Below, in pieces: positions 1-9,038 of a stretch of DNA of 64,000 bases. The notes under the pieces are model-generated. The model worked only from the letters and a program-made list of their open reading frames with translations. It searched no databases and was not told the origin of the DNA. Position 1 is the stretch's first letter; every line of letters starts with the position of its first letter. Both the position numbers and the translations under genes were made by a program. The DNA lies in the NCBI GenBank assembly GCA_963757155.1, contig CAVWQS010000017.1, forward strand, positions 1 through 64,000, read 5' to 3'. The stretch comes from DASXQK01 sp963757155 (GTDB lineage: Bacteria > Pseudomonadota > Alphaproteobacteria > Dongiales > Dongiaceae).

Positions 1-10
1 AGCTAGGCCC

Positions 11-1051
11 ATGTTTTCGCCGCCGCCGCCGATCCAAACAGAGGTCTTTGCCCGGATTCCCGACAGATACCGCATCTCCGGGCGGACATCGCGCTGGATC
101 GAGGCCGTGCGCGGCGGCCAAACGACGGACTGCTTCCTGGAAGGGCCATCCTTCGATCGCGCCGGCAATCTCTATGTCGTCGACGTGGCCTGGGGGCGCA
201 TCTTCCGGATCTCGCCCGACGGCCTGGTCGCGCTGGCGGCCGAGTATGACGGCGAGCCCAATGGCCTCAAGATCCACAAGGACGGCCGGATCTTCATCGC
301 GGATTATCGGCACGGGATCATGCGGCTCGATCCCTCGTCCGGCGCCGTCAGCCCCGTCCTCGAGAGCGACCGGGGGCAGCCCTTCAAAGGCGTCAACGAT
401 CTGCATTTTGCCGGCAATGGGGATCTCTACTTCACCGATCAGGGCCACACCGGCCTGCACGATCCGTCGGGCCGTCTGTACCGATTCCGCGCGAACGGAA
501 GGCTCGACCTCGTGCTCGACGGAATACCGAGCCCCAATGGGCTGACGCTCAGCCTCGACGAGCGGACGGTGTTCGTCAACGTCACCCGCGGCAACGCCGT
601 CTGGCGCGTGCCGATGACCAGCGAAGGCAAGGTCTTCCGCGCCGGGCTCTTCCTTCAGCTCTCCGGTGGAATCGGCCCGGATGGCCTGGCGATCGACGAG
701 GACGGTGGCCTCGCCGTCGCCCATCTGGGCCTCGGCTGCGTCTGGCTGTTCGATATGCGCGGTGAGCCGACCGCACGGATCCGCTCATGCGCCGGCCTCG
801 CGACGACGAATGTCGCTTACGGCGGCGCCCATCGGCGGAAGCTCTACATCACGGAGTCCGAAACCGGCCAGGTCCTGGTCGCCGACGTCGGTGTGCCCGG
901 TCGATCCATGTTCTCCCACGCCTCAGCGAGAACTTTCGGAAACAGCCGAGCTCGCCCTTACTCGGCTCCGAGCAGGGGCCGCCAGGCCGCGATTTCCCGC
1001 GCGGCCTTTCGCCCCGCGACACCGACCAGAGCGCGGGCGAGCTCCAGCTGA
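11..1051 (+). CDS. SMP-30/gluconolactonase-like beta-propeller protein
   Basis: The protein is a six-bladed beta-propeller of the SMP-30/gluconolaconase/LRE family, which hydrolyses sugar lactones or related esters with a bound divalent metal. The three expected metal ligands are visible with family spacing: Glu44 (FLEGPSFD), Asn176 (SPNGLTL) and Asp224 (GPDGLAID). No signal peptide is seen, so it is probably cytoplasmic. Homology-like sequence ends near residue 305 (VADVGVPG); the last 40 residues are low-complexity, Arg/Ser/Ala-rich and run 94 bp into the 3' end of the convergent ADP-ribosylglycohydrolase gene, so the original stop near position 930 was probably lost. The exact substrate cannot be told. 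Confidence 0.8.
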   Translation: MFSPPPPIQTEVFARIPDRYRISGRTSRWIEAVRGGQTTDCFLEGPSFDRAGNLYVVDVAWGRIFRISPDGLVALAAEYDGEPNGLKIHKDGRIFIADYRHGIMRLDPSSGAVSPVLESDRGQPFKGVNDLHFAGNGDLYFTDQGHTGLHDPSGRLYRFRANGRLDLVLDGIPSPNGLTLSLDERTVFVNVTRGNAVWRVPMTSEGKVFRAGLFLQLSGGIGPDGLAIDEDGGLAVAHLGLGCVWLFDMRGEPTARIRSCAGLATTNVAYGGAHRRKLYITESETGQVLVADVGVPGRSMFSHASARTFGNSRARPYSAPSRGRQAAISRAAFRPATPTRARASSS

Positions 1052-1986
1052 TCGCGCGAGGCCTCGCGTGTCACCTTCGTGAGCCAGTCCTCGGGGAAGG
1101 CCGATGCCCCGGCCAGCGCGCCTGCGATGGAGCCCGCCATGCAGGCAATCGTATCCGTGTCCCGCCCGAAATTGGCCGCGTAGCAGACCGTCCGCCGGGG
1201 ATCGCCGCCGGCGAGCCGGACCAAGGCGATAGTTGCCGGCACCGTCTCGCGGCTGTCGCAGGCGATGCTGCGCCGGAATTTTGCGTGGTAGCGGGTCCGG
1301 AAGCTGACGTAGTTGCCGGTCTCCTCCGCGAGCGCCAAGGCCGCGTGGATCAGCTCGATCATCTCGCCGCCGCTCCATGGCTTGATATAAGCGGTCGCCG
1401 CGGCAATGACCTGGTCGAGAGAAGCCTTCCCGGACATGGCGACGGCAATGCAAGCGACGACGGCGACAGCCCCATCCTGGCAGAACCCGGCTTCATCGAC
1501 GTGAACCAGGCTGGCGATCTCCTGTGTCTGAGCCGTTGCAGCCCGCGGGTGGCCCGCATTGACGATGCCGACCGGCGCGATCGACATCGCCGCGGTCGAG
1601 CTTGGCATATGCCCCAGCGCCACGCGACGCGGAAGCACCCCGTAGGAGAGCTTCGCGGCCGCGTGCAGGATCGAGGCGAAGAACCGGTCGGACATCGCAC
1701 CCCCGATCCTGGAACGCTGGCTCAGCCATTGCGTGGCCCAGGAATCGGCATCGGCGTTTCCATCGGTGGCGAGGAGGGCGTCGGCCAGAAGATATTTCAT
1801 GATCGAATCATCGGTTCCGTCGCCCTCGAAATCCTCGATCCAACCGAAACCCGCATCGATCTCGTCCGGCTCCAGCCCTTCCGACGGCGTGCCCATGGCA
1901 TCACCGATGAGGCCCCCGATGAGGGAGCCATGCGCCCGATCGATCAGGCTTGCACTATAGGTCGCTGCCGCGTCGGTTCCGGTCAT
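958..1986 (-). CDS. ADP-ribosylglycohydrolase family protein
   Basis: This family removes ADP-ribose from proteins or small molecules using two Mg2+ ions. Seen here: the N-terminal GSLIGGLIGDAMG motif, a GTDDS acidic motif near residue 65, and the C-terminal FGRDTDTIACMAGSIAGAL motif that supplies the second set of metal-binding Asp residues. The length of about 340 residues is normal. The start at 1986 (MTGTDAA) is chosen over the upstream GTG/ATG at 2019 because a GGAGAGGA ribosome-binding site precedes it. It is convergent with the SMP-30 gene; together they may serve nucleoside/ribose-type substrate use (inference only). Confidence 0.85.
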   Translation of the reverse strand: MTGTDAAATYSASLIDRAHGSLIGGLIGDAMGTPSEGLEPDEIDAGFGWIEDFEGDGTDDSIMKYLLADALLATDGNADADSWATQWLSQRSRIGGAMSDRFFASILHAAAKLSYGVLPRRVALGHMPSSTAAMSIAPVGIVNAGHPRAATAQTQEIASLVHVDEAGFCQDGAVAVVACIAVAMSGKASLDQVIAAATAYIKPWSGGEMIELIHAALALAEETGNYVSFRTRYHAKFRRSIACDSRETVPATIALVRLAGGDPRRTVCYAANFGRDTDTIACMAGSIAGALAGASAFPEDWLTKVTREASRDQLELARALVGVAGRKAAREIAAWRPLLGAE

Positions 1987-2159
1987 TCCTAGGGTCCTCT
2001 CCCAGTCTCTTGCTCGCAATCGAGCATGGATTGGCGGGCCGGGTGAGCGCCCGGAATATTGCGGCCCGATCCCCCACCCGATGCTCGTCGTCTAATCAGC
2101 ACTTTCCCCCGATTTTCGGCAAGCCTCAGAAGCGACTTACAGTTTTCTGCGCGCCCTGA

Positions 2160-3294
2160 CTATAAAACTGGTTTCGGCCCGGGCAGCTCAAATGCGCGGC
2201 GCAACACGGCCACTTGGGTGGCGGCAAGGACCTTCCCCTGCTCGTCACCCCAACCCAGATCCAACCTGCTGGGTGAGTTATGACCGTCACGCAGTGCGGT
2301 TTGTGTCGACTGAAGCGTATCCCGCGCTGCCCCTTCGACCTTGTCGAGGAGTTCACCGCTGCGCGCACTATCTAAAAGTTCGCCCACCGACGTATCACCG
2401 GAAAGACCATGCGCGCTTGCACTCTCCTGCCCGGCCGTTAGGACTTGGTCGGCGATCTCTGAGCCACGGTCCACGACCCCTTGCGCGGCGTTTCGTGCTG
2501 TCTCCCTGATCTTGGCCGCGGCATCACCAAGCACGGCCTCCTCCTGTTCCGATTGAGGGATGAGAGCGCCGAGGAGGGCACCGAAGCCGAGCGCAACGGC
2601 TCCGAGGAGAAGCGGATTGTCGCCCATAGTTCCGATGAGCTTGGTGCCGGCCTCCTTCGCCCTTTGACTTCCTTGAGTAATCCTGTCGCCCGCCTGTTGA
2701 GCGATGGCACTCATCTGTCCGCCGGCGTCGGAGGCTCGATCCTGAATGTCATGTACCTTTCCCATGACGCTTTGCTTGGCCTTGCCTATGGCATCTGAAA
2801 TCCGCTGGCCGAAGGATTTCAGCGGTCTCACCCGCTTCGCGCGCGACACCGACCACGCTTCCCCGGGCCGCATCCAGCCGGGCCCGCCAAGTCTCCTCGG
2901 TTTCATTCTCGCTGCGCACGACCCCCATTTCGGCATCGGATAGGCGCAGATCGAGATCCTCACCACCCCAGCCGGTGAAACCGGGAGTTGCGCGAGTATC
3001 GCGAGGCGAGGGCCGCGTCCGCACTCCATTTCCCATGTCCGCTGTAGCGCCCGATCCTGAGACCATGAGCCAGGCCAGGCCGATGCCGGTAATAGCGGCA
3101 GGCAGCGGATTGCTTCGGACACTGGTCATCAAGTTGCGGCCAAAATCGCCGCCTCCGCTGTCCCGGAAGTAGGCCATCACATCGTCCAAGATCTGGCCGG
3201 GCGTCAGATGTTCCTGCAGTTCGGTCAGCCGGCCGTCCATCCGTGCGCGGGTCGCCCGCAGGTCTTCTTCGATGCGGGTGGTGCTATCTGTCAT
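2160..3294 (-). pseudogene. DUF3618 membrane-anchored stress protein, frameshifted
   Basis: The N-terminal half (3294 down to about 2835) carries the DUF3618 signature TRIEEDLRATRARMDGRLTEL followed by a hydrophobic segment (PLPAAITGIGLAWLM). The C-terminal half continues one frame over, with an amphipathic Ala/Gln-rich helical region (SFGQRISDAIGKAKQ...) and a second hydrophobic segment (PLLLGAVALGFGALLGALI). Joining the two needs removal of one base close to 2835, around the GAAATCC stretch. The start overlaps the stop of the holin-like gene by ATGA, so the three genes 4197-2160 form a coupled operon. DUF3618 proteins are typical of alphaproteobacterial envelope-stress operons; their function is unknown. 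The shift may be a sequencing error. Confidence 0.75.
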
Positions 3295-3689
3295 GTCGTA
3301 TGCTCCTTCATCATGCGAGCGTCTTTCTGCAGGCTTGCCGCCGTACGTTCAGGCGCCAGGGTTTTCAGGGTAAGCATTCCAAAGCCGAGGCGGGCTAGAG
3401 CCGCACCGATGATGATGATGACAACACCCACGATAGCGAGGGCGGCCCATGCTGGAATGCGCATTGCCAAAGCGGCGGCGCCGCCCTGTAGCAGCACGAC
3501 CAGGCCAGCAAAGCCCACCAGGGACCCGCCCAGCACCCAAAGAAGCGCACCGAGTAGGCGGTGCAGCTTTTGCTCCAGTTCGGCGCGGGCAAGCGCGATT
3601 TCGCCCTTCACCAAATCCTGCACGTCGTTCGCCAGACCGCCTACAATCTCCCCAAGGGAGTGGTCATTGCCCGGTCTATTCTGGTCCAT
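3291..3689 (-). CDS. Phage-holin-3-6-like (DUF1469) membrane protein
   Basis: A 132-residue protein with an N-terminal amphipathic region (LANDVQDLVKGEIALARAEL) and two adjacent transmembrane segments (about residues 46-72 and 80-105). This matches the putative actinobacterial holin/DUF1469 family, which despite its name is a chromosomal companion of DUF3618 and YqjD-like proteins in alphaproteobacteria. It overlaps the upstream gene by 14 nt and the downstream DUF3618 gene by 4 nt (ATGA), indicating translational coupling. Its role in envelope stress is inferred from context. Confidence 0.8.
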   Translation of the reverse strand: MDQNRPGNDHSLGEIVGGLANDVQDLVKGEIALARAELEQKLHRLLGALLWVLGGSLVGFAGLVVLLQGGAAALAMRIPAWAALAIVGVVIIIIGAALARLGFGMLTLKTLAPERTAASLQKDARMMKEHTT

Positions 3690-4197
3690 TGTCCGCCTCC
3701 TTTATCGTCGGGAGGTCGGAACGGGAAGCGCCGGCGATTGCCACCTTGCCGAGACGCGCGCTGGCGAAGCCAGCCGCCATGGCGGCGCCGACAAAAAGCA
3801 CCGGTTGCTTGCGAGCCATGTCCTCGAGTTTGCCGACCAGCCCTCGCAGATCATTGGAGCGCACCGTCGACGCCAAGTTTCCGAGCTCGTCGGCGCCCCG
3901 CTCGACTAGCTGTGCCAGCCAATCCTGCTGACCTTCCAACTGCTCGCCCGAGCGATGGACTGCGCTTGCCACATCTTCGAGGCGCTCTGCTACCCCGTCT
4001 TTACCTTCTTCGGCAGCGGAGAATACCTGTTCCTTTACATTGCCGGCGACTTCCCCGGCCAGGGCCGCCCCACGCGTGGTGGCCTCCTGGGCCATCTCTT
4101 TCGCTGCAGCACCTGCCTCGCGGGCGCGATCACCAAGTTGGCTAAACTGACCATCCTTGTCCCGCGGTTCTGTTTGTGATTGCGGTTTGTCGTCCAT
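3676..4197 (-). CDS. YqjD/ElaB-like nutrient-deprivation-induced protein
   Basis: First gene of the stress operon. The 173-residue protein begins with a hydrophilic Gln/Asp-rich region, continues with long amphipathic helix (AREAGAAAKEMAQEATTRGA, VAERLEDVASAVHRSGEQLE) and ends with a single hydrophobic segment (PVLFVGAAMAAGFASARLG). The arrangement resembles ElaB/YqjD tail-anchored ribosome-associated proteins and the rhizobial 'nutrient deprivation-induced' proteins. A candidate EcfG-type promoter lies about 115 bp upstream. The function is inferred from architecture and partners, not from a catalytic motif. Confidence 0.7.
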   Translation of the reverse strand: MDDKPQSQTEPRDKDGQFSQLGDRAREAGAAAKEMAQEATTRGAALAGEVAGNVKEQVFSAAEEGKDGVAERLEDVASAVHRSGEQLEGQQDWLAQLVERGADELGNLASTVRSNDLRGLVGKLEDMARKQPVLFVGAAMAAGFASARLGKVAIAGASRSDLPTIKEADNGPE

Positions 4198-4311
4198 AGG
4201 CCCTCGCTTCCTGTTGTTCGCACAAGTTTTGCTTGCCAGCTTTCAACCGGCACTGATCCGAATATCTCGAGAGCAACGATTTCCGCGCAGGCTCTCATTG
4301 CTTGTTGTCAC

Positions 4312-4336
4312 AAGCCTGTGGTTGCAGAGTCGTTCC
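4312..4336 (-). promoter_or_regulatory. Candidate EcfG-type general-stress promoter
   Basis: Reading the minus strand, GGAAC (4336-4332) is followed after 16 nt by GCTT. Alphaproteobacterial EcfG sigma factors recognise GGAAC, a 16-17 nt spacer, then CGTT-like. The -35 part is perfect, the -10 part is weak. Its place upstream of the YqjD-like stress operon supports it. Confidence 0.4.
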
Positions 4337-4383
4337 GCGATGAATGAAAAATCGTACTTTTGAAAGCCGGGCGCCGGGCGACC

Positions 4384-5388
4384 CTAGTCCTGGGCTTCGC
4401 CCTTGGTGTCCGCGACCCAGGCCCCGCGCGCGCCCATGGGCTTCTCTTCACCGACCGTTGTATCGCGGACAGTCTGGTGCTCCATCTCGGCGTTTATTTC
4501 GGCACCCAATAGCATCACGATGGCGGATATCCACATCCAGGTCATGAAGCCGATGACAGCGCCAAGAGAGCCGTAGGTCTTGTTGTAACTTCCGAAATTC
4601 GCCGCGTACCAGGAGAACAAAAGCGAAGCCACGACCCACGCGATCGTTGCGCCGGCACTCCCCCAGCTGATCCATCGCCATCGCGCCTGGTGGCGACTAG
4701 GGCCGTAGCGATAAATGACGGCCAAGGCGAAGGCGCCGATAAAGAAGAGGAGAGGCCAGCGAAGTATGTTCAGCAAGAATTTTGAAAAGCCCCCCAGCCA
4801 GAGGTAATCGAAGATGACGGGAAGCACAATAAGAGCGAGGCTGACGAGTAAAAAGAAGATGATTGCCGCGATGGTTGCGACGATGCTGGACGCATATAGT
4901 TTAACCAGGCTCCGTTTTTCCTCCTCGCCATATACAATATTGAGCGCGTCGATCAGCGCGCGAACGCCGCTACTCGCGGTCCAAAGGGAGATAAGAAGGC
5001 CCAAAATGAACGCGAAACCCAATCGAGCGGCTGGCTGGGCGGTGATGCGTGTGATCTGGTCGCGAAGAACGTCCTGACCACCGCCTGGCAGGATGCCGGA
5101 CAATTGGTCGAATAGCCCTTGGGCCGAGTGGGGATCGGCAAAAAAGCCGTATAGGGCCAGAGCCGCAGCGATGCCGGGAAAGATTGCAAGCAGGCCGTAG
5201 AAAGTGATGCCTGCTGCAATGGCGAGTACCCTGTGCCGGGCAATATTTGCCCAGACTCTTAGAACAATGTCCCGCCATCCGAGCGGCGGTAACTCGCTCG
5301 GTGTTCGAGCATGCCGCCCTCGCCCCGGTTCCTCTTCGGGCAATCTCTGTGCCGCCACACCGCGCTTGGCACCGGAGCGCAGGGTCAA
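4384..5388 (-). CDS. YihY/BrkB family inner membrane protein
   Basis: A 334-residue polytopic protein of the YihY/virulence factor BrkB family (once misnamed ribonuclease BN). It shows the family pattern of about six membrane segments, an N-terminal RHRVLAIAAGITFYGLLAIFP region, the conserved YGFFADP and a central GLLISLWTASSGVRALIDALN stretch, and the late TYGSLGAVIGFMTWMWIS segment. The N-terminal 40 residues and the C-terminal 40 residues are hydrophilic and cytoplasmic. Neighbouring stress genes suggest co-regulation. The transported substrate, if any, is unknown for the family. Confidence 0.85.
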   Translation of the reverse strand: MTLRSGAKRGVAAQRLPEEEPGRGRHARTPSELPPLGWRDIVLRVWANIARHRVLAIAAGITFYGLLAIFPGIAAALALYGFFADPHSAQGLFDQLSGILPGGGQDVLRDQITRITAQPAARLGFAFILGLLISLWTASSGVRALIDALNIVYGEEEKRSLVKLYASSIVATIAAIIFFLLVSLALIVLPVIFDYLWLGGFSKFLLNILRWPLLFFIGAFALAVIYRYGPSRHQARWRWISWGSAGATIAWVVASLLFSWYAANFGSYNKTYGSLGAVIGFMTWMWISAIVMLLGAEINAEMEHQTVRDTTVGEEKPMGARGAWVADTKGEAQD

Positions 5389-5811
5389 ATCCTTGGCGAT
5401 GATTTTACCTTCTTTCTGCCCCGAATGGCGCTGGTGTAAAGGGAGGGGTCTGGGCTTAGTTCCCGGATTGTTAGCGAAATGGCGTCCTCACTGCGGAACT
5501 CCCATAACTGGGTCAGAGCGGAAGCCAAGGCCGAATATGCCGTTGCCTTCCGGTGCGCCACGCATGGGTGTCACCACAAACCGAACCCTTGACCCCCTTG
5601 CGAGACCGTCAGGTTCGATCGATCTCGAGAGCGAACACTAGTCGCGTGTCGCGAGCGGGGTTGGTGGGTGGGGGTGGTGAGTTCGCGCGAAATTATAGTT
5701 CGACCTCAGCGGCGCGTCGAAGATTGCCCTACTCCTCGCGGACGTCGTTATGCGGAAAGCAACCAACTTGCTAGAAGCGGGTTCTAGCAGACGGCAATAA
5801 AGGAGGCTCCC
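5389..5811. other. Intergenic region between divergent stress genes
   Basis: No credible gene is visible. It must hold the promoters for the YihY gene (leftward) and for the 25-residue peptide plus membrane protein (rightward). A GGGAAC on the minus strand at about 5464-5459 is a possible -35, but no convincing -10 follows. A short inverted stretch (CTAGAAGCGGGTTCTAG, 5771-5787) lies just before the ribosome-binding site. Confidence 0.4.
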
Positions 5812-5889
5812 ATGGGTCGCGGTATTTTGCTTTGGCTGCTCGGCGTTCCGATTCCGATCATCATTCTTCTCGCCCTCTTCTGGCATTGA
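5812..5889 (+). CDS. 25-residue hydrophobic peptide
   Basis: A small ORF starts with ATG at 5812, preceded by an ideal ribosome-binding site (AAGGAGG, 5800-5806). It encodes a 25-residue, almost wholly hydrophobic peptide (MGRGILLWLLGVPIPIIILL then ALFWH) with a PIP turn in the middle. Peptides of this form occur widely and strongly conserved in alphaproteobacteria as uncharacterised ORFs. The stop lies 8 nt before the next start, so the two are probably co-translated. Function unknown; it is likely an inner-membrane peptide. Confidence 0.7.
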   Translation: MGRGILLWLLGVPIPIIILLALFWH

Positions 5890-5897
5890 GCGGAGAG

Positions 5898-6830
5898 ATG
5901 GCGATGGTCATGGAACGGTCCGTAGATCTTTCCGATGTCGAGATCGTGACGGAGGAAGGCTCGGGCTCGGCGCTGAGCTGGTCGGCGATCATTGGAGGTG
6001 CCGTCGCAGCGGCCGCGGTGACGCTGATCCTCTTGTCGTTGGGCGCGGGGCTGGGTTTCGCCTCGCTGTCTCCCTGGTCGAGGGTCGGCGCCTCCGCGAC
6101 GACCTTCGCCGTAACGACTGCCATCTGGTTCGTGGTGGTGCAGTGGCTCTCCTCCGCTTTCGGCGGCTATCTCGCCGGCCGTCTGCGGTCGAAATGGGTG
6201 GGGATCCATACCGACGAGGGCGTTTTCCGTGACACCGCTCATGGCATTCTCGCTTGGGCGCTGGCGACGGTCGTGGCGGCTCTGCTGCTGAGCTCGGCGG
6301 TGGCTGCGGCCATCGGCGGCACGGCCCGGATGGCGGGGCAGATCGGCGCCGGTGCTGCGCAAGGCGCGGGCGAATATGCGGCCGCCCAGGCGGGTCCTGC
6401 CGGCCCGGGCATGGGGCCGGATCTCGGCATGGGCTATCTGACCGACAGCCTGTTCCGGACCGACCATCCCACCACGCCTCAGACGCCGCAGGATCTCCGT
6501 GGCGAAACCGGCCGGATCCTGCTGACCGCCCTCGGTGAGACCGGGGTCTCCGACGCCGACAAGGCCTATCTGACGCAGCTTGTCGCCGCCAATACCGGTG
6601 TCGATCAGGCGACGGCAGCCAAGCGCGTGGACGACGCCATCGCCCAGGTGAAGAAGACCGAGGCGGAGCTGAAGCAGAAGGCGGATCAGGCTCGCAAGGC
6701 CGCCTCCGCCGCTGCTTTCGCCACCGCTTTCTCGATGCTGATCGGCGCTTTCATCGCCGGCGCGGCAGGTGCCCTGGGTGGTCGTCACCGCGACGACCAG
6801 CCGGTGCCGCTGGCCCGCACCCCCCTTTAG
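5898..6830 (+). CDS. Uncharacterised polytopic membrane protein
   Basis: A 310-residue protein with about four membrane segments: LSWSAIIGGAVAAAAVTLIL, then TTFAVTTAIWFVVVQWL, then LAWALATVVAALLLSSAVAA and a final AAFATAFSMLIGAFIAGAAG. Between the last two lies a soluble stretch of about 120 residues ending in an Ala/Lys coiled coil (VKKTEAELKQKADQARKAAS). The GG-rich first segment and the FGGYLAGRLR motif are typical of a family of alphaproteobacterial stress-associated membrane proteins of unknown function. The start at 5898 is favoured by the GGAGAG just upstream; ATGs at 5904 and 5910 are alternatives. Confidence 0.7.
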   Translation: MAMVMERSVDLSDVEIVTEEGSGSALSWSAIIGGAVAAAAVTLILLSLGAGLGFASLSPWSRVGASATTFAVTTAIWFVVVQWLSSAFGGYLAGRLRSKWVGIHTDEGVFRDTAHGILAWALATVVAALLLSSAVAAAIGGTARMAGQIGAGAAQGAGEYAAAQAGPAGPGMGPDLGMGYLTDSLFRTDHPTTPQTPQDLRGETGRILLTALGETGVSDADKAYLTQLVAANTGVDQATAAKRVDDAIAQVKKTEAELKQKADQARKAASAAAFATAFSMLIGAFIAGAAGALGGRHRDDQPVPLARTPL

Positions 6831-6970
6831 CTTCCACCGGGAGGGCGCTCCCGTCCGATTTAGCGGAGGCCCCCAACAGTTGGGAGACATGGCATGACGA
6901 TCCCCGCTCTCGCTCCGTGGGAGCGGGTTCGTAGTTGCGCGGAATTTAACTAACGGACTGTGGCGGACCC

Positions 6971-6995
6971 GGAACTTCCTCGCAAAAACTTGGTT
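6971..6995 (+). promoter_or_regulatory. EcfG-type general-stress promoter of csbD
   Basis: GGAAC (6971-6975), a 16-nt spacer, and GGTT (6992-6995) match the alphaproteobacterial EcfG consensus. The -10 element lies 40 nt before the CsbD start codon, which is a typical distance. CsbD genes are well-known general-stress targets. Confidence 0.6.
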
Positions 6996-7035
6996 GGCAT
7001 CATGATGCACTGACCCCAACATTGGAGAACCGGGT

Positions 7036-7215
7036 ATGAACAAGGAGCAGGCCAAGGGCGCCGTCGACAAAGCCAAGGGCGCAGTTAAGGAAACGGTCGG
7101 AAAGGCCACCGGCAACAAGCGGCTCCGCGAAGAGGGGGAGACCGACAAAGCCAAGGGTGCACTTCACAAGGCCGCCGGGGATGTGGAGCACGCAGTCAAG
7201 AAGGCCGGACGATAG
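7036..7215 (+). CDS. CsbD family stress protein
   Basis: A 59-residue hydrophilic protein that begins MNKEQAKGAVDKAKGAVKE and has the CsbD layout: two amphipathic repeats rich in Lys/Ala/Gly (GAVDKAKGAVKETVGKATGN and TDKAKGALHKAAGDVEHAVK). CsbD/YjbJ proteins are abundant stress proteins with no known activity. A GGAG lies 8 nt before the ATG and an EcfG-type promoter lies further upstream. Confidence 0.9.
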   Translation: MNKEQAKGAVDKAKGAVKETVGKATGNKRLREEGETDKAKGALHKAAGDVEHAVKKAGR

Positions 7216-7493
7216 TCCGTTCTTGATACTGAAGGATGCCTCTGCCGCGCCCAGACACAGGGCGTTGCAGAGGTTTCCTTTTGCAAATTATGGAGTTTGA
7301 GCACTTTGCGAAGCGGCATCACCGCCAATGCCAGGACATATTGCCTCAGTTGCTTGATCCGAGCGAACAAGCCATGGCCCGCTTGATACCGCCATGAACT
7401 GCTCTCGGAACTTCAAATCATAGACCGAATTTGCGGAAAAGCTCGGCGAGAGATGAAAACGGTGGTCGCGCTTGTTTTGTCGGCTTGAAATGG

Positions 7494-7643
7494 TCATAGA
7501 GGCACCATGTTCGCAGTCGCCGGCTGTGAAGCGCGCTGCAAGGCGGAATAGGCAAGGCTCCCGAGAACAGCCATAACGCCGCCGCCGATCGCACCTTTGC
7601 CGCCACCCAATAGCGAGCCCGCCAGTGCAGCTCGAGATTTCAC
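7494..7643 (-). CDS. 49-residue glycine-zipper peptide, DUF533-like fragment
   Basis: A GTG start (7643-7641) overlaps the stop of the sensor kinase as GTGA, and the frame stays open for 49 residues. The sequence (VKSRAALAGSLLGGGKGAIG, GGVMAVLGSLAYSALQ...) resembles the N-terminal hydrophobic Gly-rich part of DUF533/YebE proteins. It is much shorter than those, so it could be a remnant or a genuine small membrane peptide translationally coupled to the kinase. Confidence 0.35.
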   Translation of the reverse strand: MKSRAALAGSLLGGGKGAIGGGVMAVLGSLAYSALQRASQPATANMVPL

Positions 7644-9038
7644 GCCTGAAGGGCGATTTCGCAAACAAGCCCTTCCGAGGACCAGTCAAAACGTGCTTTG
7701 CCACCTAATTGGCTGATCGTTTGTTGGATGAGGCGACTACCAAAGCCCTGGCGTTCGGGCACTGTTACCCTCGGGCCGGCCAATTCGGTCCAGCGGAGCG
7801 TCAATTGCCCATCCTCGGTGCGCGACCACGTCAATTTAATCTGGCCTTTCGCGCCAGATAGCGCTCCATACTTGGAAGCATTGGTTGCCAACTCATGCAA
7901 GATCACGGCAACTGCCTGCGCGACGTCGGGCTTTAACAAAGTCTCCGGACCCTCCATGCGCACTCGCGCGCCGTGCTCATCGAGATAAGGAGCAAGCTCC
8001 TGTGTCGCGATGGCCGAGAGTTCTGCGCCTGTCCAGCGCGTTTCAGCGAACAGCGAGTGAACATTTGACATCGCTCGAATGCGCCCGCCGATCACGCTTT
8101 TTAGGCCTTCGGGGGTGTCAGACTGCGAAAGATTAACGATTGCCTGTACGTTCGAAAGCACGTTCTTACTTCGGTGCTCCGCTTCCCGAGCCAGAACGCT
8201 AATGTGCTCCTGATTTCGTTTCTGCTCGGTAATATCTCTCGCAATCTTTGATGCTCCAACAGTTTTTCCTTCAGCATTTTTCACGGGAGAAACGGTCAAC
8301 GAAATACTGATAAGGCTGCCATGCTTGCGTTGCCGAACCGTCTCAAAATGATCGATCCGCTCTCCTCGCCTGATACGGGCCAGAATCACGCGTTCTTCGT
8401 CAAGCCGGTCTTGTGGAATGATCATAGTGATGGGTTGGCCAATCGCCTCTTCCGCCGTGTAGTTGAAGAGGCGCTCCGCACCCCTATTCCAGCTGGTGAT
8501 GATGCCGTCCAAGTTCTTGCTTACAATTGCGTCATCACTGGACTCGACGACGGCGCCAATCCAGCGCAATCGTTGCTCGCTTTCGCGAAGCGCAACTTCC
8601 ATCTCTATACGTTTGGTAATATCGCGATTAGCTTCGAGCACCAAGTTGTCACTGAACAACTGCATACGGCTCTCGACGACGACTTTTCTGCCATCTTTGC
8701 AGATATGACGTAGCTCGCCCAACCAGTTCCGCCCATCCTTGAGTTGCGAGCGCAAGTCGAGCAAAATCAATCGGAAATTCAGTCCGAAGCAGAGCGTGGC
8801 TTGTACGTCCGACCGCTTCAGCCTGCGCGAAACCGTAAAGTCGCTCGGCCCCTGCGTTCCAGAACTCGATTGGCCCGTCCAGTCGCCACGTGAGCATCGG
8901 TTCGTAAGATAATGTCAGCAGATTGGCCAAGCGCTCCGCACGTTCGAGGGCCGCCTCGTCGGTGGGAGACTTGCGCTCAAATCCTACCTTGTTTTTCTGC
9001 TTCACAGCGTCCCCGCAGCCCCGACGCCCGCCCGGCAT
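7640..9038 (-). pseudogene. PAS-PAS-HWE sensor histidine kinase, frameshifted
   Basis: The 5' part (9038 to about 8755) encodes a PAS domain (LTWRLDGPIEFWNAGAERLY, GFAQAEAVGRTSH). The rest, one frame over, encodes the end of this PAS, a second PAS (VVESSDDAIVSKNLDGIITS, WNRGAERLFNYTAEEAIGQP) and a complete HWE-type kinase: phospho-accepting His in EAEHRSKNVLSNVQ, the N box HELATNASKYGALS, the W-x-E motif (RWTEL) and GFGSRL. Dropping one base near 8755 restores a single protein of about 460 residues. HWE/HisKA_2 kinases often feed the PhyR-NepR-EcfG stress cascade, which suits the CsbD neighbour. It may be functional if the shift is a sequencing error. Confidence 0.75.

Noticed and set aside
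5784..7154. A 456-residue minus-strand frame across the membrane-protein and csbD genes
   Set aside because: It would run opposite three better-supported genes with ribosome-binding sites; composition is typical of an antisense frame.
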